Below, piece by piece: positions 1-11,099 of a stretch of DNA of 64,000 nt; position 1 is the stretch's first letter, and each line of letters starts with the position of its first letter. The position numbers were made by a program, and so were the translations under genes. Below the pieces are notes generated by a model, which was given only the letters and a program-made list of their open reading frames with translations, did not search any database and was not told where the DNA came from. This DNA is from Rhodamnia argentea (Eukaryota > Streptophyta > Magnoliopsida > Myrtales > Myrtaceae): assembly GCF_020921035.1 (NCBI RefSeq), contig NC_063152.1:4817001-4881000 (forward strand), written 5' to 3'.

Positions 1-1385
1 CTAACATCGGAGAAAATTCGTAAAAAAAGTCCTAAACCTATTGCAATTATGTCAATTTAATCCTAAACTTCTTTTTTTGTCAATTGTATCCTAAGCCTTT
101 TACATTTGTGTTAATTTAATTTTCTTAGCCACCCAACGTTGATGTGGTAACTTTTTAATAATATGTTAATAGTTTTGATTTTTTATTATTTTTTCTTTTT
201 TTTTGTTCCTTCCTTCTTTATTTTTTTTTTTTTTTTTTTGTAAACCATTGTGGCCGACATTGCTGGAGCTTGCCGGCCACCGGGCTAGGGCCACAAAGCC
301 CTTGTTGGTCGGTAAGGCACTTGCGGCTGTGGGTGAAGACGCCTCCTTGCCTAGTGCCGGGCGAGCTCCGGTGACCCTTGGCAATCGCAACTCGCTGGCT
401 TGTGGGAAGAAAATAATATAAAGAAAGAGAGAAAAAGAAACAACATCAACATCAATATCAACATCACCTTTATCCCAAACTAGTTGGGGTGGACGGTCGA
501 TGAATCCAAAAATAAATAAATAAAAGCAAGACTGATTGAGGGAAGAGAAATAATTATATAAAAATAAAAATATATAAATATGTATAGGGAAAAAGGACTA
601 AAAAGGACAGTATGAAATATAGGAATTCTGCCCCTTCACAATGCTAATAGTTTTTCTCCACTCCGTCCTAAGATAAACCGTACGCCAATCTATTTCTCAC
701 TTTATTAAATCTTGTTTTACTACTTTTCTCAAGGTAAGTTTCGGTCGATCTCTTTCTTTTTTCATGTCATGTTCTCAATAACAAACTTCTATTCTTATCA
801 GAATATCTAGAGATCTTCGAAGAATATGCCCAAACCATCTCAATATATGTTCTCTCATCTTTTTTGCCACCGGTACTACTCTAACTTTTCGTCAAATATC
901 TTCATTTCTTATCTTATCCATTTTTATATGACCACACATCCACTTTAATATCCTCATTTCCGTTACTCCCATTTTATACTCATGTTGCCTCTGTGCTGGC
1001 CAACATTCAGCTCCGTATAGCATTGCATGCCTTATTGCTATTCTATAAAGTTTTCTTTTTAGCTTAAGAGGGATTTTGCCATCACACAAAAATCCTGATG
1101 CACTGCACCATTTCATCCCTTATGCTCTGATTCTATGGCTTACATCCTCATCAATCTCTCCTAAAAAAAAAAGAAAGGAAAAAATAAATGAAATAATGAA
1201 AAATATAAAATATTAAAATACTATTAAATATTTGTCCACTTAATGCCGACCAGCCAAGCGGACTGAATTGACACAAATACAAAAGGTTTAGGACTCAATT
1301 AGAAAAAAAGAGAAAGAAACAGGTTTAGGATTAAATTAACACAATTGTAATACGCTTAGGATTTTTTGATAATTTTCCTCCTTAC
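1..1385. mobile_element. TIR DNA element of the 'cctaaacc' family, non-autonomous
   Basis: The outer ends are inverted copies. The left arm (about 10-130) reads as repeated 'cctaaacc...caattta' modules and the right arm (about 1260-1375) carries the complementary 'ggtttagga...aaatt' modules. The interior holds an AT-rich stretch, a GC-rich core (about 245-410) and a fragment of LINE reverse transcriptase (440-1130). No transposase is visible, so it would have moved only with help. Long TIRs with modular repeats resemble non-autonomous Mutator-like elements, but no target-site duplication could be fixed because the left edge lies at the window boundary. Related ends recur at 3.69-4.5 kb, 5.69-5.85 kb and 38.4-38.6 kb. 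Confidence 0.6.
440..1130 (-). pseudogene. LINE reverse-transcriptase C-terminal relic
   Basis: Read on the minus strand, 892-1116 gives the run LYGAECWPAQRQHEYK, then MRILKWMCGH and IRNEDI. This is the conserved end of the RT domain in many plant LINE relics. Reading on through a stop gives KVRVVPVAKKMREHILRWFGHILRR, still typical. Near 440-515 the frame resembles the usual C-terminal tail, ending in short GTTGAT repeats. Stops and a roughly 80-bp AT-rich interruption show it is dead. It sits inside the TIR element, so it was either captured by it or inserted into it. Confidence 0.6.
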
Positions 1386-1574
1386 GCTACATAGCTGAAA
1401 GCAGAAGTCCTCTCAAGAATCCAGGAGTTAGGCCGAAGGCAAATCTGAACTTTCTCCAAGTTTTTTACATGATTATAGATAATTGCTTAAGATCATGAAC
1501 GACTCTTTCTTAGAGTCTCGGGAGACTAGAAATTTCTAGTAACAAATAATGTGGACGTAACAAGAGTTAGTTGG

Positions 1575-2265
1575 AAGAACATTATCAAGTCTCATCAAAC
1601 GCATCATCCAAATGAAGTATGAGAACGTAGGTTGAATCGAGTCTGTTGTCATAAACTTCCATTGCTTCAGGGTATGTCTTGATGTTTCCATCATTCATGT
1701 TGTAAGACCCGATATTTGCATACATAATGTTTGTCTGGTAAATACGATTTGGCTTGATTCCGGGAAGCAAGGTGTTGGTGAAGTTGGTAAAAAATAACAA
1801 GTTCAATATTGAGAAGAAAGACAGTGTTGTCCAAGCTCTTCATCTTCGGTGAAATTCCCTTCTCCAAATTCAACTTAGAAATCCGAAATTTCTAGGTTTG
1901 GTATGAGCCAAGGGGCTTTAATTTTTGCATTGGACTGTGCTTTGGTGGCAGCAGACCACCACGACATGCACGCTGTGCCAATGGCTGTGAACTCTTCTAT
2001 AGCTTAATCCCCAAGTGATGAGTTCCAGGAGGTCTCCAGGGAATTTTGCCTGTTTCGCCATGGAGTTCCCGATGGAAGTTGATCTTCCAGGACTTGAGTT
2101 GTTCCTGAACGGCCGAGTTTTCATGAAATACAAGAGGGGGTTGAATATAGTGAATTTGATGCTCTCCAGCGGAATCACTGTCTTTTTCTTCCACTCATTC
2201 TGTAGTTGATGTCTCTGGAGTTTCACATCAAACTGATGCTTCATTTTGGCTTCTGTTGTATTAGC
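1575..2265 (-). pseudogene. F-box/DUF295 (KIB-like) pseudogene, copy A
   Basis: The minus strand from about 2265 encodes a degenerate N-terminus, then AKFPGDLLELIT, the F-box start typical of the DUF295/KIB family. A frame change is needed to continue into TAIGTACMSWWSAATKA. Further on, NMNDGNIKTYPEAMEVY matches the 'DDG-I-x-Y' segment near the end of DUF295 domains. Most of the middle domain is missing: only about 700 bp remain where about 1.1 kb would be expected, and frameshifts and stops are present. Copy B at 5.86-7.01 kb is a close paralogue, and the sequence beyond both 3' ends is also shared (about 1385-1430 with 5540-5590). The two therefore arose by duplication of a larger block. 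Confidence 0.55.
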
Positions 2266-2739
2266 TGAAGTGAGGCTTTACCTACTATTTAAAAACTAGT
2301 TTAAAAACTAATTATGATTTCCAACCTGAATTAATGCAGAACTAAACTTCAATCACATTGTCAAGGCTACTTATGCATCGCTAGCTGTTTAATGAGACTT
2401 TGTTCTTTAGTCAGATGAGACACATGCACAAAATGCTTAGCCTGTTTTAAACACTCAGATCAGTTTTTGTGCATTGCAAACTAATAGAATTATCTTGACA
2501 AAAAAAACTAATATAATTGAAATCAACCAAGAAGTCCAAGGTAAGTATACAACCCACATACTGAACTGAATGCGGTAAAAGTTCTAGGTGAGTAGCGCAG
2601 TAGTACAATGACCTTTAACTCCTAGTAAGCTCCAAAATATGTTGCAAAAGGTTGCCATAAAATTCTCCAAGCAATGCTATGCGCAATTTATGCGTAGCTC
2701 ATCCAAAACCTTGCATCAAATTTGCAAATCGTGATGTAC

Positions 2740-3115
2740 TTGAGTGACCATAGGAAACATTGAGGCATCAAGTGCATTCATCTTTTTTTGATCCAGTTGA
2801 GGGAATTTCTGACCTATTTGCCTCCAGCAGATATAAGCTTTTAAAGGATCTATCTTCTGTAAAACATGTTGTTCTATCCATTCTACTTCTAGGCGAGACC
2901 TGAAGCATTGCGTTATGTACCAATGCTTTTGAAATTTTGGATTGGCTTTGGCAGTCTAATCAGCTGTTCTTTGTATTTGTTATCAGGAGTTCAAAATGAG
3001 AACGGTGTCCTTTCGAGCCTTATCTTGCCTCCTACTCTTGGCATTCAACGTGGATAGCTTGAAGTTGGATTCTAAAGCACTTTTTACAATGCTCAGCAAC
3101 TTTTTGTTTGATCAG
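2740..3115 (+). pseudogene. F-box/FBD gene fragment (end of exon 1, start of exon 2)
   Basis: On the plus strand, around 2830-2870, RYKLLKDLSSVKHV matches HAYKLLKDLSHVK at the end of exon 1 of the intact FBD gene at 9.4-11.1 kb. After a short spacer an acceptor-like 'gttatcag' (about 2980-2988) precedes a shifted-frame match to exon 2, LKLDSKALFTMLSN. No start, F-box or FBD exon is nearby, and the frame is broken. This is an orphan piece on the opposite strand from the neighbouring FBD relics. Confidence 0.5.
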
Positions 3116-3344
3116 CAATGTGGACGCGTCTAACATGCGTTGGACATGCCGTCAACGCGTGTCTAATGCTGATTGAAAGCTCTTTCATCTGAGAAATCAT
3201 TTCAATCTAAACAAAATCATGTTTGATGAACTTACTCCTTGCGGTAGGAATCACGACACTAAAAAGTTTTTTAAGATTCCACCCTTCAACCAAATGCGAC
3301 ACATAAACTTAACGAATGGTATGCTTTCATTTACTTAAGGTCTA

Positions 3345-3660
3345 GGATTGTATATAGAGAAACACTATAGATAGAAACTCTAGAATTTTAGTTACTAAAG
3401 CTCTGGAATTCTATTTACTAGTGAGATGATATAAATGAGGGGATGGTACCTTACTTATAGAAAAACTCTCTCGATTACAACCGTAGATCACTCCTCGATC
3501 TAATAGTGGAGATTGCACCTCCCGTCTACCAATGAGAGTGCACCTTCATAACTACCTATAAAATTACAATGAATTATCTAGAACATGATACATTTACAAT
3601 ATTGTCCATCCTAGGAATATTCTAGAAAACTCAAGAGAAATGTCTGTTTGGAAATCAATA
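3345..3660. other. Non-coding stretch, no recognised gene
   Basis: AT-rich sequence with several short 'ctctagaatt' and 'ctctggaatt' repeats. It has the look of a retrotransposon LTR fragment, but no paired copy, primer-binding site or coding domain is visible, so no assignment is made. Confidence 0.25.
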
Positions 3661-3689
3661 GACCATGACACGTACCTATTGGTTTGGCT

Positions 3690-4505
3690 GGGGAAATGTT
3701 GGCCATCCTACGTGAATAGCTGCCACTGACGTAGATAATTTTTAGTAATATTTTAATTTTTTCTATTTATTTATTCGATTTTTTTTTCACTCTAGTTTTC
3801 TTCTTCAACGGTTAGCGAGGGTAAACGGGGCCCTCACCGGCCCCTGGGCGAGGCCTACAATGCCCTTGCCAGCCATTGGCTAGGGCAACAATGCCTCGCC
3901 AACCGCAATGGTCTGAGCAAGGCTGGCCTCACCCCCACCGCAGTGGCCTCGCCCATATCTGTAACTTTGATAGCCATGTATCAATATTTCTCGTTGATAC
4001 CCTTGTCTTATGAAAGCATATGACAGAGTCTTATCTATGATTTTCCCATCCGGAAAAGTCAATATTGTAAATACGCTTACAAGGGATGAACCGGGTCGGT
4101 TTGACCCCAGCGCACCCCTACCTTTCAAATTGGCCGCTAAAGAAGAAAACTAGAGTAAAAAAAAGAACAATAATAAAAAAATAAAAATTCAAAAAAATAT
4201 CAAAAAATTATTAGAAATTGTCCACATCAGCGTCGGTCGTGCCACTTAGGATGGCTAGTGTCCACCCCAATGATTTCTGGCCAATAAGACTCAATCGGCA
4301 AACTTAAAATGTTTAAAATTGACTTAGCAAAAGTGTAATAGGTTTATGACTTTTTGTACAATTTCACGTCCGTGATTTTTGGCCAATAGGACTTAATTGA
4401 CAAAAAGTGAAAAGGTTTAGGACTCAATTGGCAAACTTAAAAGGTTTAAGACTAAATTAATAAAAGTGCAATAGATTTAGGACTTTTTGGATAATTTTTT
4501 CATTT
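3690..4505. mobile_element. TIR element of the 'cctaaacc' family, left end truncated
   Basis: Arms at about 3695-3815 and 4137-4265 are inverted copies: both run from a 'gccatcct' motif through an AT-rich tract to 'ctctagttttcttctt'. The right side continues outward with the 'ggtttaggac' modules to about 4500, while the matching outer left modules are missing. The interior has a GC-rich core (about 3820-3960) and a 170-bp segment (about 3960-4130) of different composition that carries part of an open minus-strand frame. No transposase is present. Confidence 0.5.
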
Positions 4506-4705
4506 CGCTGCAGAGAATTCAAAAATGGCAGAAAAGTGAGAAATTTATCCAATACTGGAGCAGCACAAACCAAATTGCTTGCAGCTAAGATTTCACGATC
4601 AATCAAGTTAAAGCCATGGATAATGATCTCCTTGAGCGATGAAGTAAAACAGAGGCATGGGGTCCAATATCCCGTCATCCCTTTCCAAGTCCGTAAGAAC
4701 GCTCT
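4505..4705 (-). pseudogene. F-box/FBD exon 3 fragment
   Basis: The minus strand reads GYWTPCLCFTSSLKEIIIHGFN and then DREILAASNLVCAAPVLDKFL. This is the FBD signature (P-x-C-hydrophobic-x-SLKEI, then L-A-V, then VLEKL) as seen in exon 3 of the gene at 9.4-11.1 kb. Only the third exon remains, directly next to the right end of a TIR element. There is no splice partner nearby. Confidence 0.6.
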
Positions 4706-4724
4706 GATTCACAATAACACCTAA

Positions 4725-5010
4725 GTTTTAGAAAAAATACAATAAGTTCATGTGTGAATTTATACATCAACAGTGTAACTTTTTAGGTATATGTTCACTA
4801 GAAGTCTAGAAGTTCTAAAACTTATCACGAAAATGTAATTGAGTCATAAAATTTGTAAAAAGTGTAATCGAGTTCTAAAACTTGTCAAATTATTGCAAGT
4901 GAGCCTTTCCGTTAACTTCTTCTAATTTGACTAACAGAAAATGTTGATATGGCTAATTTGATGTCGTTTTGGTCCAAATATGATTGTTAATACAGTTTTT
5001 ATTTAAATTA
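4725..5010. repeat. Degenerate repeat with 'ctagaagt...aaaact' modules
   Basis: Repeated 'gtgtaat(c)gagt' and 'ctaaaact' modules match those at about 41420-41690. This looks like one end of a dispersed TIR-type element. No coding content is seen. Confidence 0.35.
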
Positions 5011-5109
5011 TTTTAAAAAATAAGCCAAAATTTAAAGAAAAAGAGAGAAAAACCAAAACCAGCAGCCCTTGTCGTCACCCCACCATTGTTGTATGCGGTT
5101 TGAGTTGAA

Positions 5110-5210
5110 GCCATCACTGTCACGAGATCGTGATCGCGGCAATCTCCTTTAGAGACGACCGGAAAACACCTGGGTGCCGGGTCCGCCATCTTGTAGATGG
5201 ACATGCCCCT
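5110..5210 (-). pseudogene. Short F-box/FBD exon 3 relic
   Basis: The minus strand gives ADPAPRCFPV, then after a one-frame shift SLKEIAAIT, the core of the FBD domain. The bases just upstream resemble the exon 3 start of the intact gene at 9.4-11.1 kb ('cagggtgtttccatc' there). About 100 bp survive, with a frameshift. Confidence 0.45.
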
Positions 5211-5282
5211 GATTCACAAATCACAATCACGATACTACACTAGAAATCGATAATAGAAGTCACACATCTCGTTCGGGGTCTT

Positions 5283-5522
5283 AGACTCCATCTTGTTTCA
5301 TGGAAAATGAATGAAAAATATTTTCCTAAATATGATAACTTATATTGCTTGAGATAAATAGTCAAAGAGAAATGTTTCATTGTTAATATCAATTTATATC
5401 TAAACATTTTCGTGATCTATGAAAATATTTTTTGTTCATTTATTTTCACAAGCGAGACAAGTGATCAATTTTCAGGAAAATATTTTTCAAATCGTTTATT
5501 TTTAGTGAAACAAATGTAGCCT
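5283..5522. mobile_element. MITE with 'tttgtttca' inverted ends
   Basis: The left end 'cttgtttcatggaaaatga' and the right end 'agtgaaacaaatgtagcc' are inverted relatives, and the whole 240 bp is AT-rich with repeated 'gaaaatattttt' motifs. Similar ends occur at 7.14/8.94 kb, 22.55 kb and 37.37-37.56 kb. The style fits hAT-like MITEs. No target duplication was fixed. Confidence 0.5.
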
Positions 5523-5689
5523 TAGTAATTGGATACACCTGGCGCTTAACATTGCACAGCTAAAGGCAGAAGTCCTCTCATGAAGCTAGGCAGACTAGAT
5601 TATTAAGTAACATTATTGACACAGATAGACATAAACAAAGGAAAACTAGAAAAAAAAAAAAAAAAAAAATTTTTTTTTTGAAGTCAGCG

Positions 5690-5850
5690 TTGATTGTGCC
5701 ACGGAGAACAACTATAATCCATTTCAGCCATTTCCTGCCAAAATTGGTTAAATGGACTCAACTAACAAGAATGTAAAATGTTTAGGACTGAATTGACACA
5801 AATGCAAAAGGTTTAGGACTTTTTGTATACTTTTCCCAAAACTAGAGTTA
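5690..5850. mobile_element. Right end of a 'cctaaacc'-family TIR element
   Basis: The order 'gtcagcgttgattgtgccac', 'ggactgaattgacacaaatg', 'ggtttaggactttttgtat' matches the right arms at 1.26-1.38 kb and 4.2-4.5 kb. A long A-tract followed by a T-tract (about 5650-5680) sits where the rest of the element should be, so this is probably a collapsed or deleted copy. Confidence 0.5.
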
Positions 5851-5854
5851 ATGA

Positions 5855-7015
5855 AGCACCATAAAATTGCACATATGATTTGAGAACGTATGGTCCATAT
5901 GAGATTTGAAACTGCGTGTGGAATCGAATTCGTTGTGGTAAACTTCCATTGCTTCAAGGTATGTCTCGATTTTTTCCATCATCCATGTTACGAGACTCGA
6001 TATTCACATTCATAATGTTTGTTCAGTAAATACGATTTGGCTGGCGAGGTTCATCAGTGAACTCGGTCAGAAATGACGGAGTTCAATGCCGAGAAGAGAG
6101 ATGGTGTTTTCCAACTTTTCATCTTCGTTTAAATTCCCTTCTCCAGATTTAACTTAGAAATTTGAAATCTCTGGGCTTGGTGGTAAAGCAGCCAAACCAC
6201 TAGATAATGAACCGGAAGATTCCATGAGATTATTTCCCTCGCCATCACGGGTTGTGATCCAATCGCTGATGCCGGCATTTCACCGACGCCCGCACGCTTT
6301 CTCCTGGTCTGTAGAAGGCTGATACCGGCCCCTTGCAGTAACCATAACATGTGCACATCATGATCGTGCAGTTCTAGGACAAAGACAGGAGCGAGGAAAC
6401 CGCGAGTTTAGATGTGAAGTAGCGGTTGTGGCAAAACTTTTCCAAGCTGGGGAGTCCCATTTTGAGTGTGTCAAAGGTGGTTTGATCTCCTGGTCTGTAG
6501 AAAGCTGATACCGGCCCTTGGCGATAACCATAACATACGCACATCATGATCGTGCAGTTCTAGGACAAAGACAGGAGCGAGGAAAATGCGAGTTTAGAGG
6601 TGATGTAGCGGTCGCAGCAAAACTTTTCCAAGCCAGGGAGTCCGATTTTGAGTAGGTGAGAGGCGGTTGAGCGTAGTAAATCTCAAGATATTCAAGAAGG
6701 ATTGGCACACTCAAAGACATCCGTGCATGGGTACTTCATCGATCTTGCCTCTTGACAAGTTGAAGAACGCGAGGGTTGGCGGCAGACCGCCACGACATGC
6801 ACGCCGTGCCGAAGGCTACGAAGTCTTCCACAGCTGATCCCCGAATGACGAGTTCCAGGAGATCTCCCGGGAATTTTGCCCATTTCGCCATTGTATTCCC
6901 GATGGAAGTAGATTTTCCAGGAGATGAGTTGTTCCTGAACAGCCGAGTTGTAATGATATGTGAAAGGGGGTAGAGCATGGTGAATTTCACGCTCTCCGGC
7001 TGAATCACTATCTTT
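5855..7015 (-). pseudogene. F-box/DUF295 (KIB-like) pseudogene, copy B
   Basis: From about 7008 downwards the minus strand reads AKWAKFPGDLLELVIRGSAVEDFVAFGTACMSWRSAA, a good DUF295-type F-box. Further down (about 6490-6560) CVCYGYRQGPVSAFYRPGD matches the family segment ending in RPGD. Near 5940-5990 the frame returns to the DDGKxETYLEAMEVY ending. Stops and frame changes break the gene. A 186-bp internal tandem duplication (6301-6486 and 6487-6672) repeats the RPGD block. An intact protein would be an SCF substrate adaptor, but this copy cannot encode one. Confidence 0.65.
6301..6672. repeat. 186-bp tandem duplication inside DUF295 pseudogene B
   Basis: Two adjacent copies start 'ctcctggtctgtagaa' at 6301 and 6487. 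Both run through 'gatcgtgcagttctaggac' and end in 'ggttga/ggttg'. They differ at scattered bases, so the duplication is not very recent. Confidence 0.8.
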
Positions 7016-7137
7016 TTTCTCTATAAACTCATAGGTCTATAATCTAATTAATTATTGGTCACGTAGCGATTCTTTTTGCCAATTGCTACACGAGCAAGTT
7101 ATGCATGTAGATTTCAAGAGCATATCATGTTTCTAAT

Positions 7138-8940
7138 TGGCTTCGTTTGTTTCGCGAAAAATATTTTCTCGGAAAATTTTTCCGGATTTTTTTGCATTTG
7201 GGGGCGGAAAATAAGCTAGTTCCGGAAAACATTTTCCCCCTATAGAAAAAAAAACTCCTTCAAAAGAGGGGAAAATGCACATAAAATAATTTCATTCTCA
7301 AAGTTAACTGTTAAATGGTTATTGATATTTTATTTTAGTTTAAGATACATAGAAAAAAAAAAATAATTTGACGGTGCCGCGTTGCTTTTGATTGTTTTTA
7401 TTTTTTTTTTTTTTTTGTTTTGTAATAAAAGGAGGAGCATCATTCATAATTTAGTAATATAAGGCGCAAGCTTTTAGTTCGGACTTCATGCAAAATATTT
7501 TTGGGGATTAAAGTTGCTTTCATGGGTTTATAATGATATATATTAGATGTATGGGCTACTCACGTCGAATTATGAGAAAAATATTTGATGGTTAATTAGT
7601 TGTAGTGATTGAGTATTATCACCGTTGAGTTGATTTAAGTTGCATATTGTTTTGATTTCTTCACCGTACAACTTGTCTTACTTTCTAGAACTTTCAGTAC
7701 ACTGTGCCACAATCCCAGAATCCTCTACCCACTAGGAAAAATTTATTGGGAGTTTTGAATGTTGTGGTATGAATATGCAATCACTTTCTAGACTTTTCAA
7801 TTTATCAGGTGAGTCACAATCTTTTTCCAAAAAAGTGTAATTAATTTTTTTTTTTAATGGATAGTATCTAAAAGTACTTGCATGTTACTTAAAAATTGCG
7901 CATGTGGCATTATCCTAAAGCTCATGTCCACGAGATATGTTTGAGTGCTCCTTTCCTTGCTGGATAGCTTGGTATCCACTATGCTTAAAACTGTGGTAGG
8001 CATGGTGATTAGGTTTTCTCTTCCTTATGCTGCATTTTGTCATTTGGATAAAAGTCAGGTATATGATATGCTTTATCCTATCATGTATTCGGCAAATGTT
8101 CACAATAGGCTCGGATATAGATAGGATAAGAAAAATTCTAAGGTGGTGAGTGAGATAGATCCGGATAGGATTTTTCTTTTCTAGCTGTTTTTCAGAAAGC
8201 CCTACCTCTCCTTCTCCTTCATTCACACACACGACTCCCTCAAAACACAATTGTTGTTGCATATGAGAACCTTCTCTCCCTCGCTCAACGATTGCTTTTC
8301 GATTGCATTAAGCTCGGTCGTCGAAGGGTCTTTCCTTTGTAGGTGACTTGTAAGTGCACGTTGTGGTCGGGCCGCATCGTCTTGAGGTTTGTTTTTGTCG
8401 CTGAAGGGTCGTGAAGAAGGACCGTGCTTGATGATCTCCACGATTGCTTGTGTCTCCTTGCATGTTTGGCAGCAATGTCTTGCATGGACTTGGGTCGGGC
8501 ACCTAGGCATGGGCACCAAGGTTCCGGGCCTTGCTTTCATGGATTTACACCCTGTCTCGATGAATGCGGGGTCAGGTGCTAGGGACTAGGGCCCGACCTT
8601 GGTGGGACCACACTCGAGCGCTAAGGAGCCAGGCCAAGGTCTAGGGTTTGATGGACCCGAGCCTGGCTTCTATGGACCTGAATAGGTCCTTGACACCCGA
8701 GCCTAAGACCATCGAGGCTGGCACGTGCCTAGTTCTCAAGTTGCTTCTACCCAAGTCATTAGAGTGCGAATAATGCAAAATAGAAGCAAAATTTCCTTTC
8801 CAAATAACATAAAATAATTTCTAGTTCATTTTCAAATTGCAGCCAAATATCGAAAAATATTGTCATTTTCATGGAAAATTACTTCTTGGGAAACATTTTC
8901 TGGGAAATGCCAAATTTTTTTCGAAACAAACCGGGCCAAG
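7138..8940. mobile_element. 1.8-kb TIR element with 'cgtttgtttcg' ends
   Basis: The left end 'ggcttcgtttgtttcgcgaa' and the right end (reverse complement 'ggcccggtttgtttcgaaa') are inverted relatives. Both are followed by 'gaaaatattttt'-like modules. The interior includes a GC-rich, 'gggcacc/gggccc'-rich block at about 8440-8720 and a (T)n tract. No transposase frame is recognised; open frames at 7915-8540 match nothing I know. It is a larger relative of the 5.28-kb and 37.4-kb MITEs. Confidence 0.5.
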
Positions 8941-8959
8941 AACCTTTCATAATCACCTT

Positions 8960-9190
8960 TGTAACGTTCTAACTATGGACAACGTCAAAAGCACCTGAGC
9001 AAGAATATTCGGAGCTTGGTACGCTGGCCTCGTGCAATACAGTCGAGAGACAACTCCTCCACCGAACCACCCTCGAGATCAACGTCCTGAAGAGTTTTAA
9101 GACCTTAAGCTGTCTCGCCCCTAAATATACAAGAAGGTGCAAATGTAGTTCACGTGCATCAGCGCATGGTGTAAAAGAAGAAAGATTCAA
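8960..9190 (-). pseudogene. F-box/FBD LRR-region fragment
   Basis: After a frame choice the minus strand reads LKTLQDVDLEGGSVEELSLDC, then RTKLRIFLL. This matches the 'LKxLxLxxVDFGDxNSVEELLSCPSLEELSLDxC' LRR block of the intact FBD genes with a deletion. It sits just downstream of the intact gene at 9.4-11.1 kb on the same strand. Confidence 0.45.
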
Positions 9191-9432
9191 AAGTTACACG
9201 CTTATGGTCTGTCGACTCATGATTTTGTTCCTGAATACAGCATATGCATGTGCTAGTAGAAGGACAGAATTAGAAATTCATGAGTCAATTCAAAAGCCAG
9301 CAATTCATTCTCAAGAACATAAATCTCCAAATACGACTGTAATTATGGATGTCACAGAGAGCTGTTCATTCCAGCGAAACAAAGAAGGAACCTACACATC
9401 CAATTGCGATCGACAAAAGTTACCAGAGAAAG

Positions 9433-11096
9433 CTATTCCTCCAACTGCATTTCACATGGCAAAAAGCGAATTGCACATCTACTTGAAGCCCTCGGGAGTG
9501 CCAGCAATGCTTCCATCGAGTCCCCATGGAAATTCTTGGAACACTGCTCTGTGCAATGTATAACTAGTTCCTCCAGAACCGCAGCAGCCCCGAGCAAAAT
9601 CGTTACAGCCAGGAGTTCATAATCAGCCGCCTCGAAGTAACCAATTGTGATCTCCTTCAGTGACTTCAGAAAACACTGAGGTGCCGGATCCAATATCCCT
9701 CCGGCCGTTACAGACTCGATGGAAACACCCTGATACACAATTACATTCGATCAGTCTCACTTTGATTTCCGCAGTAAGACTAATGCAGTAAGAGGGTGAA
9801 AAGGACAGTGATAGAACAGTTACCGCTTCAAACTCTAGACTCCTTAGAATTGTGCATTTGCTGAGCAAAACCTGAAATGCTTCAGAATCTAGGTCCACGT
9901 TGCGAGTTGTGAATTTCAATTTGGTAAGATAACCAAAGATGGGGATGGAGTCAAGATCGAGAATCCCCCTATTTTCATCCAAGTCCTGTTAAAAAAGCCA
10001 GAAAATAGTTGCATAGATTATGGTTGAGTGTACCTCACGTAACAAATAGATAAAGTGCCCCTCAAAGGCTCTGGGAATAGGTAGATCCAATGAATGGAAG
10101 ATTTATACATGACATTGAAGATGTAAATAGATAGTGTACCTCAAGAATGTCCTCAGCTAAAGTCAGGAGTTTAACATGAGAAAGATCCTTCAAAAGCTTA
10201 TATGCATGCTGGGCACATTGATCTGGTTTTCTCTCTACGTTGGATGGATGAAACAAATTGATGATTACCTCTTCCAAAGAGGGTGAGCCAGATATGTCAT
10301 AATCATCCAAAAGTTCACCATAATAGTCAAAGGACTTCATACAGGAGCCAAGGATCTTGATGTGAGAGTGACTTCCGATATCTAGAAAAGAGTCGCGTTC
10401 GACTATGGACAAGCTCAAAAGGTTAGGAGCAGAAATATGCAAAGTCATATCCTCCGGCCAAATGCAATATTCCAGGGACAACATCTCAAGGGAAGGGCAT
10501 GAAAACAGCTGCTCCATCGACCTATCATCCGCAAAATGAAGATACTCAAGAGCTAAGACCCTCAGATTCTTGAGACGTACCGAAGAAGGAAGTCTGAGGG
10601 TACCATTCAATAACAGATGCAATTCTGTCAGCGTCTCACATCTGAATATACAACTAGGTAAACTGTAATTAAAAGAAAGATGTTCTATTCCAAGGTGCAA
10701 TTGAAGCTTCTGAACATTGCGCCTTATTGCGGCAGTAATCCACGAATTTATACGAGACTCATCACCACTGACATATTCATCACCATCAATCACATAATTA
10801 AGAGAAAATAATTTCAAAGGAGTGGACTGGCCAAGTAACAATGCTCTGTCCACAAAGTTCATGAACCTCCTGTTGCTTTCATCTTCTCTGAAGACAAGAC
10901 TAGAAATTGACGTCCACAGATACTCCCACCTTTTCGACAACAGACTTGTTCGAACAACTTCTTTTAATGACAGAAGACCCAGGATACGCAGAAGAATTTC
11001 ATCAGGTAGGTCACATATACGCGCGTGGCTGCTAACATCTGGGGTATCATTCAAGTGAGGGCATTTAGCTTCGTGAGCCAAAGGCCTTGCATCCAT
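9433..11096 (-). CDS. F-box/LRR-repeat/FBD protein (FBD gene 1)
   Basis: Three exons splice cleanly on the minus strand: 11096-10140, 9985-9824 and 9729-9433, all phase-0 introns with GT/AG ends, giving 471 aa. Residues about 27-70 are the F-box (ICDLPDEILLRILG... LLSKRWEYLW). Residues 100-320 are degenerate leucine-rich repeats, including CETLTELHL and CPSLEMLSLEYC. Exon 3 is the FBD domain (DPAPQCFLKSLKEITI ... VLEELVIHC). F-box proteins of this type link a target to SKP1-CUL1 ubiquitin ligases; the FBD domain's partner is unknown. The length is typical of the family. The ATG follows stops in frame and has the usual 'M-D-x-x-x' start seen in the paralogues. A 391-bp MITE lies about 0.9 kb upstream. 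Specific target and expression are unknown. Confidence 0.85.
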
Positions 11097-11099
11097 CAG

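Noticed and set aside
3960..4130. Plastid or mitochondrial DNA insertion
   Set aside because: The composition suggested it, but I could not match any organellar gene; kept only as an open question.
9204..9563. 119-codon plus-strand frame
   Set aside because: Antisense shadow of exon 3 and the 3' end of FBD gene 1.
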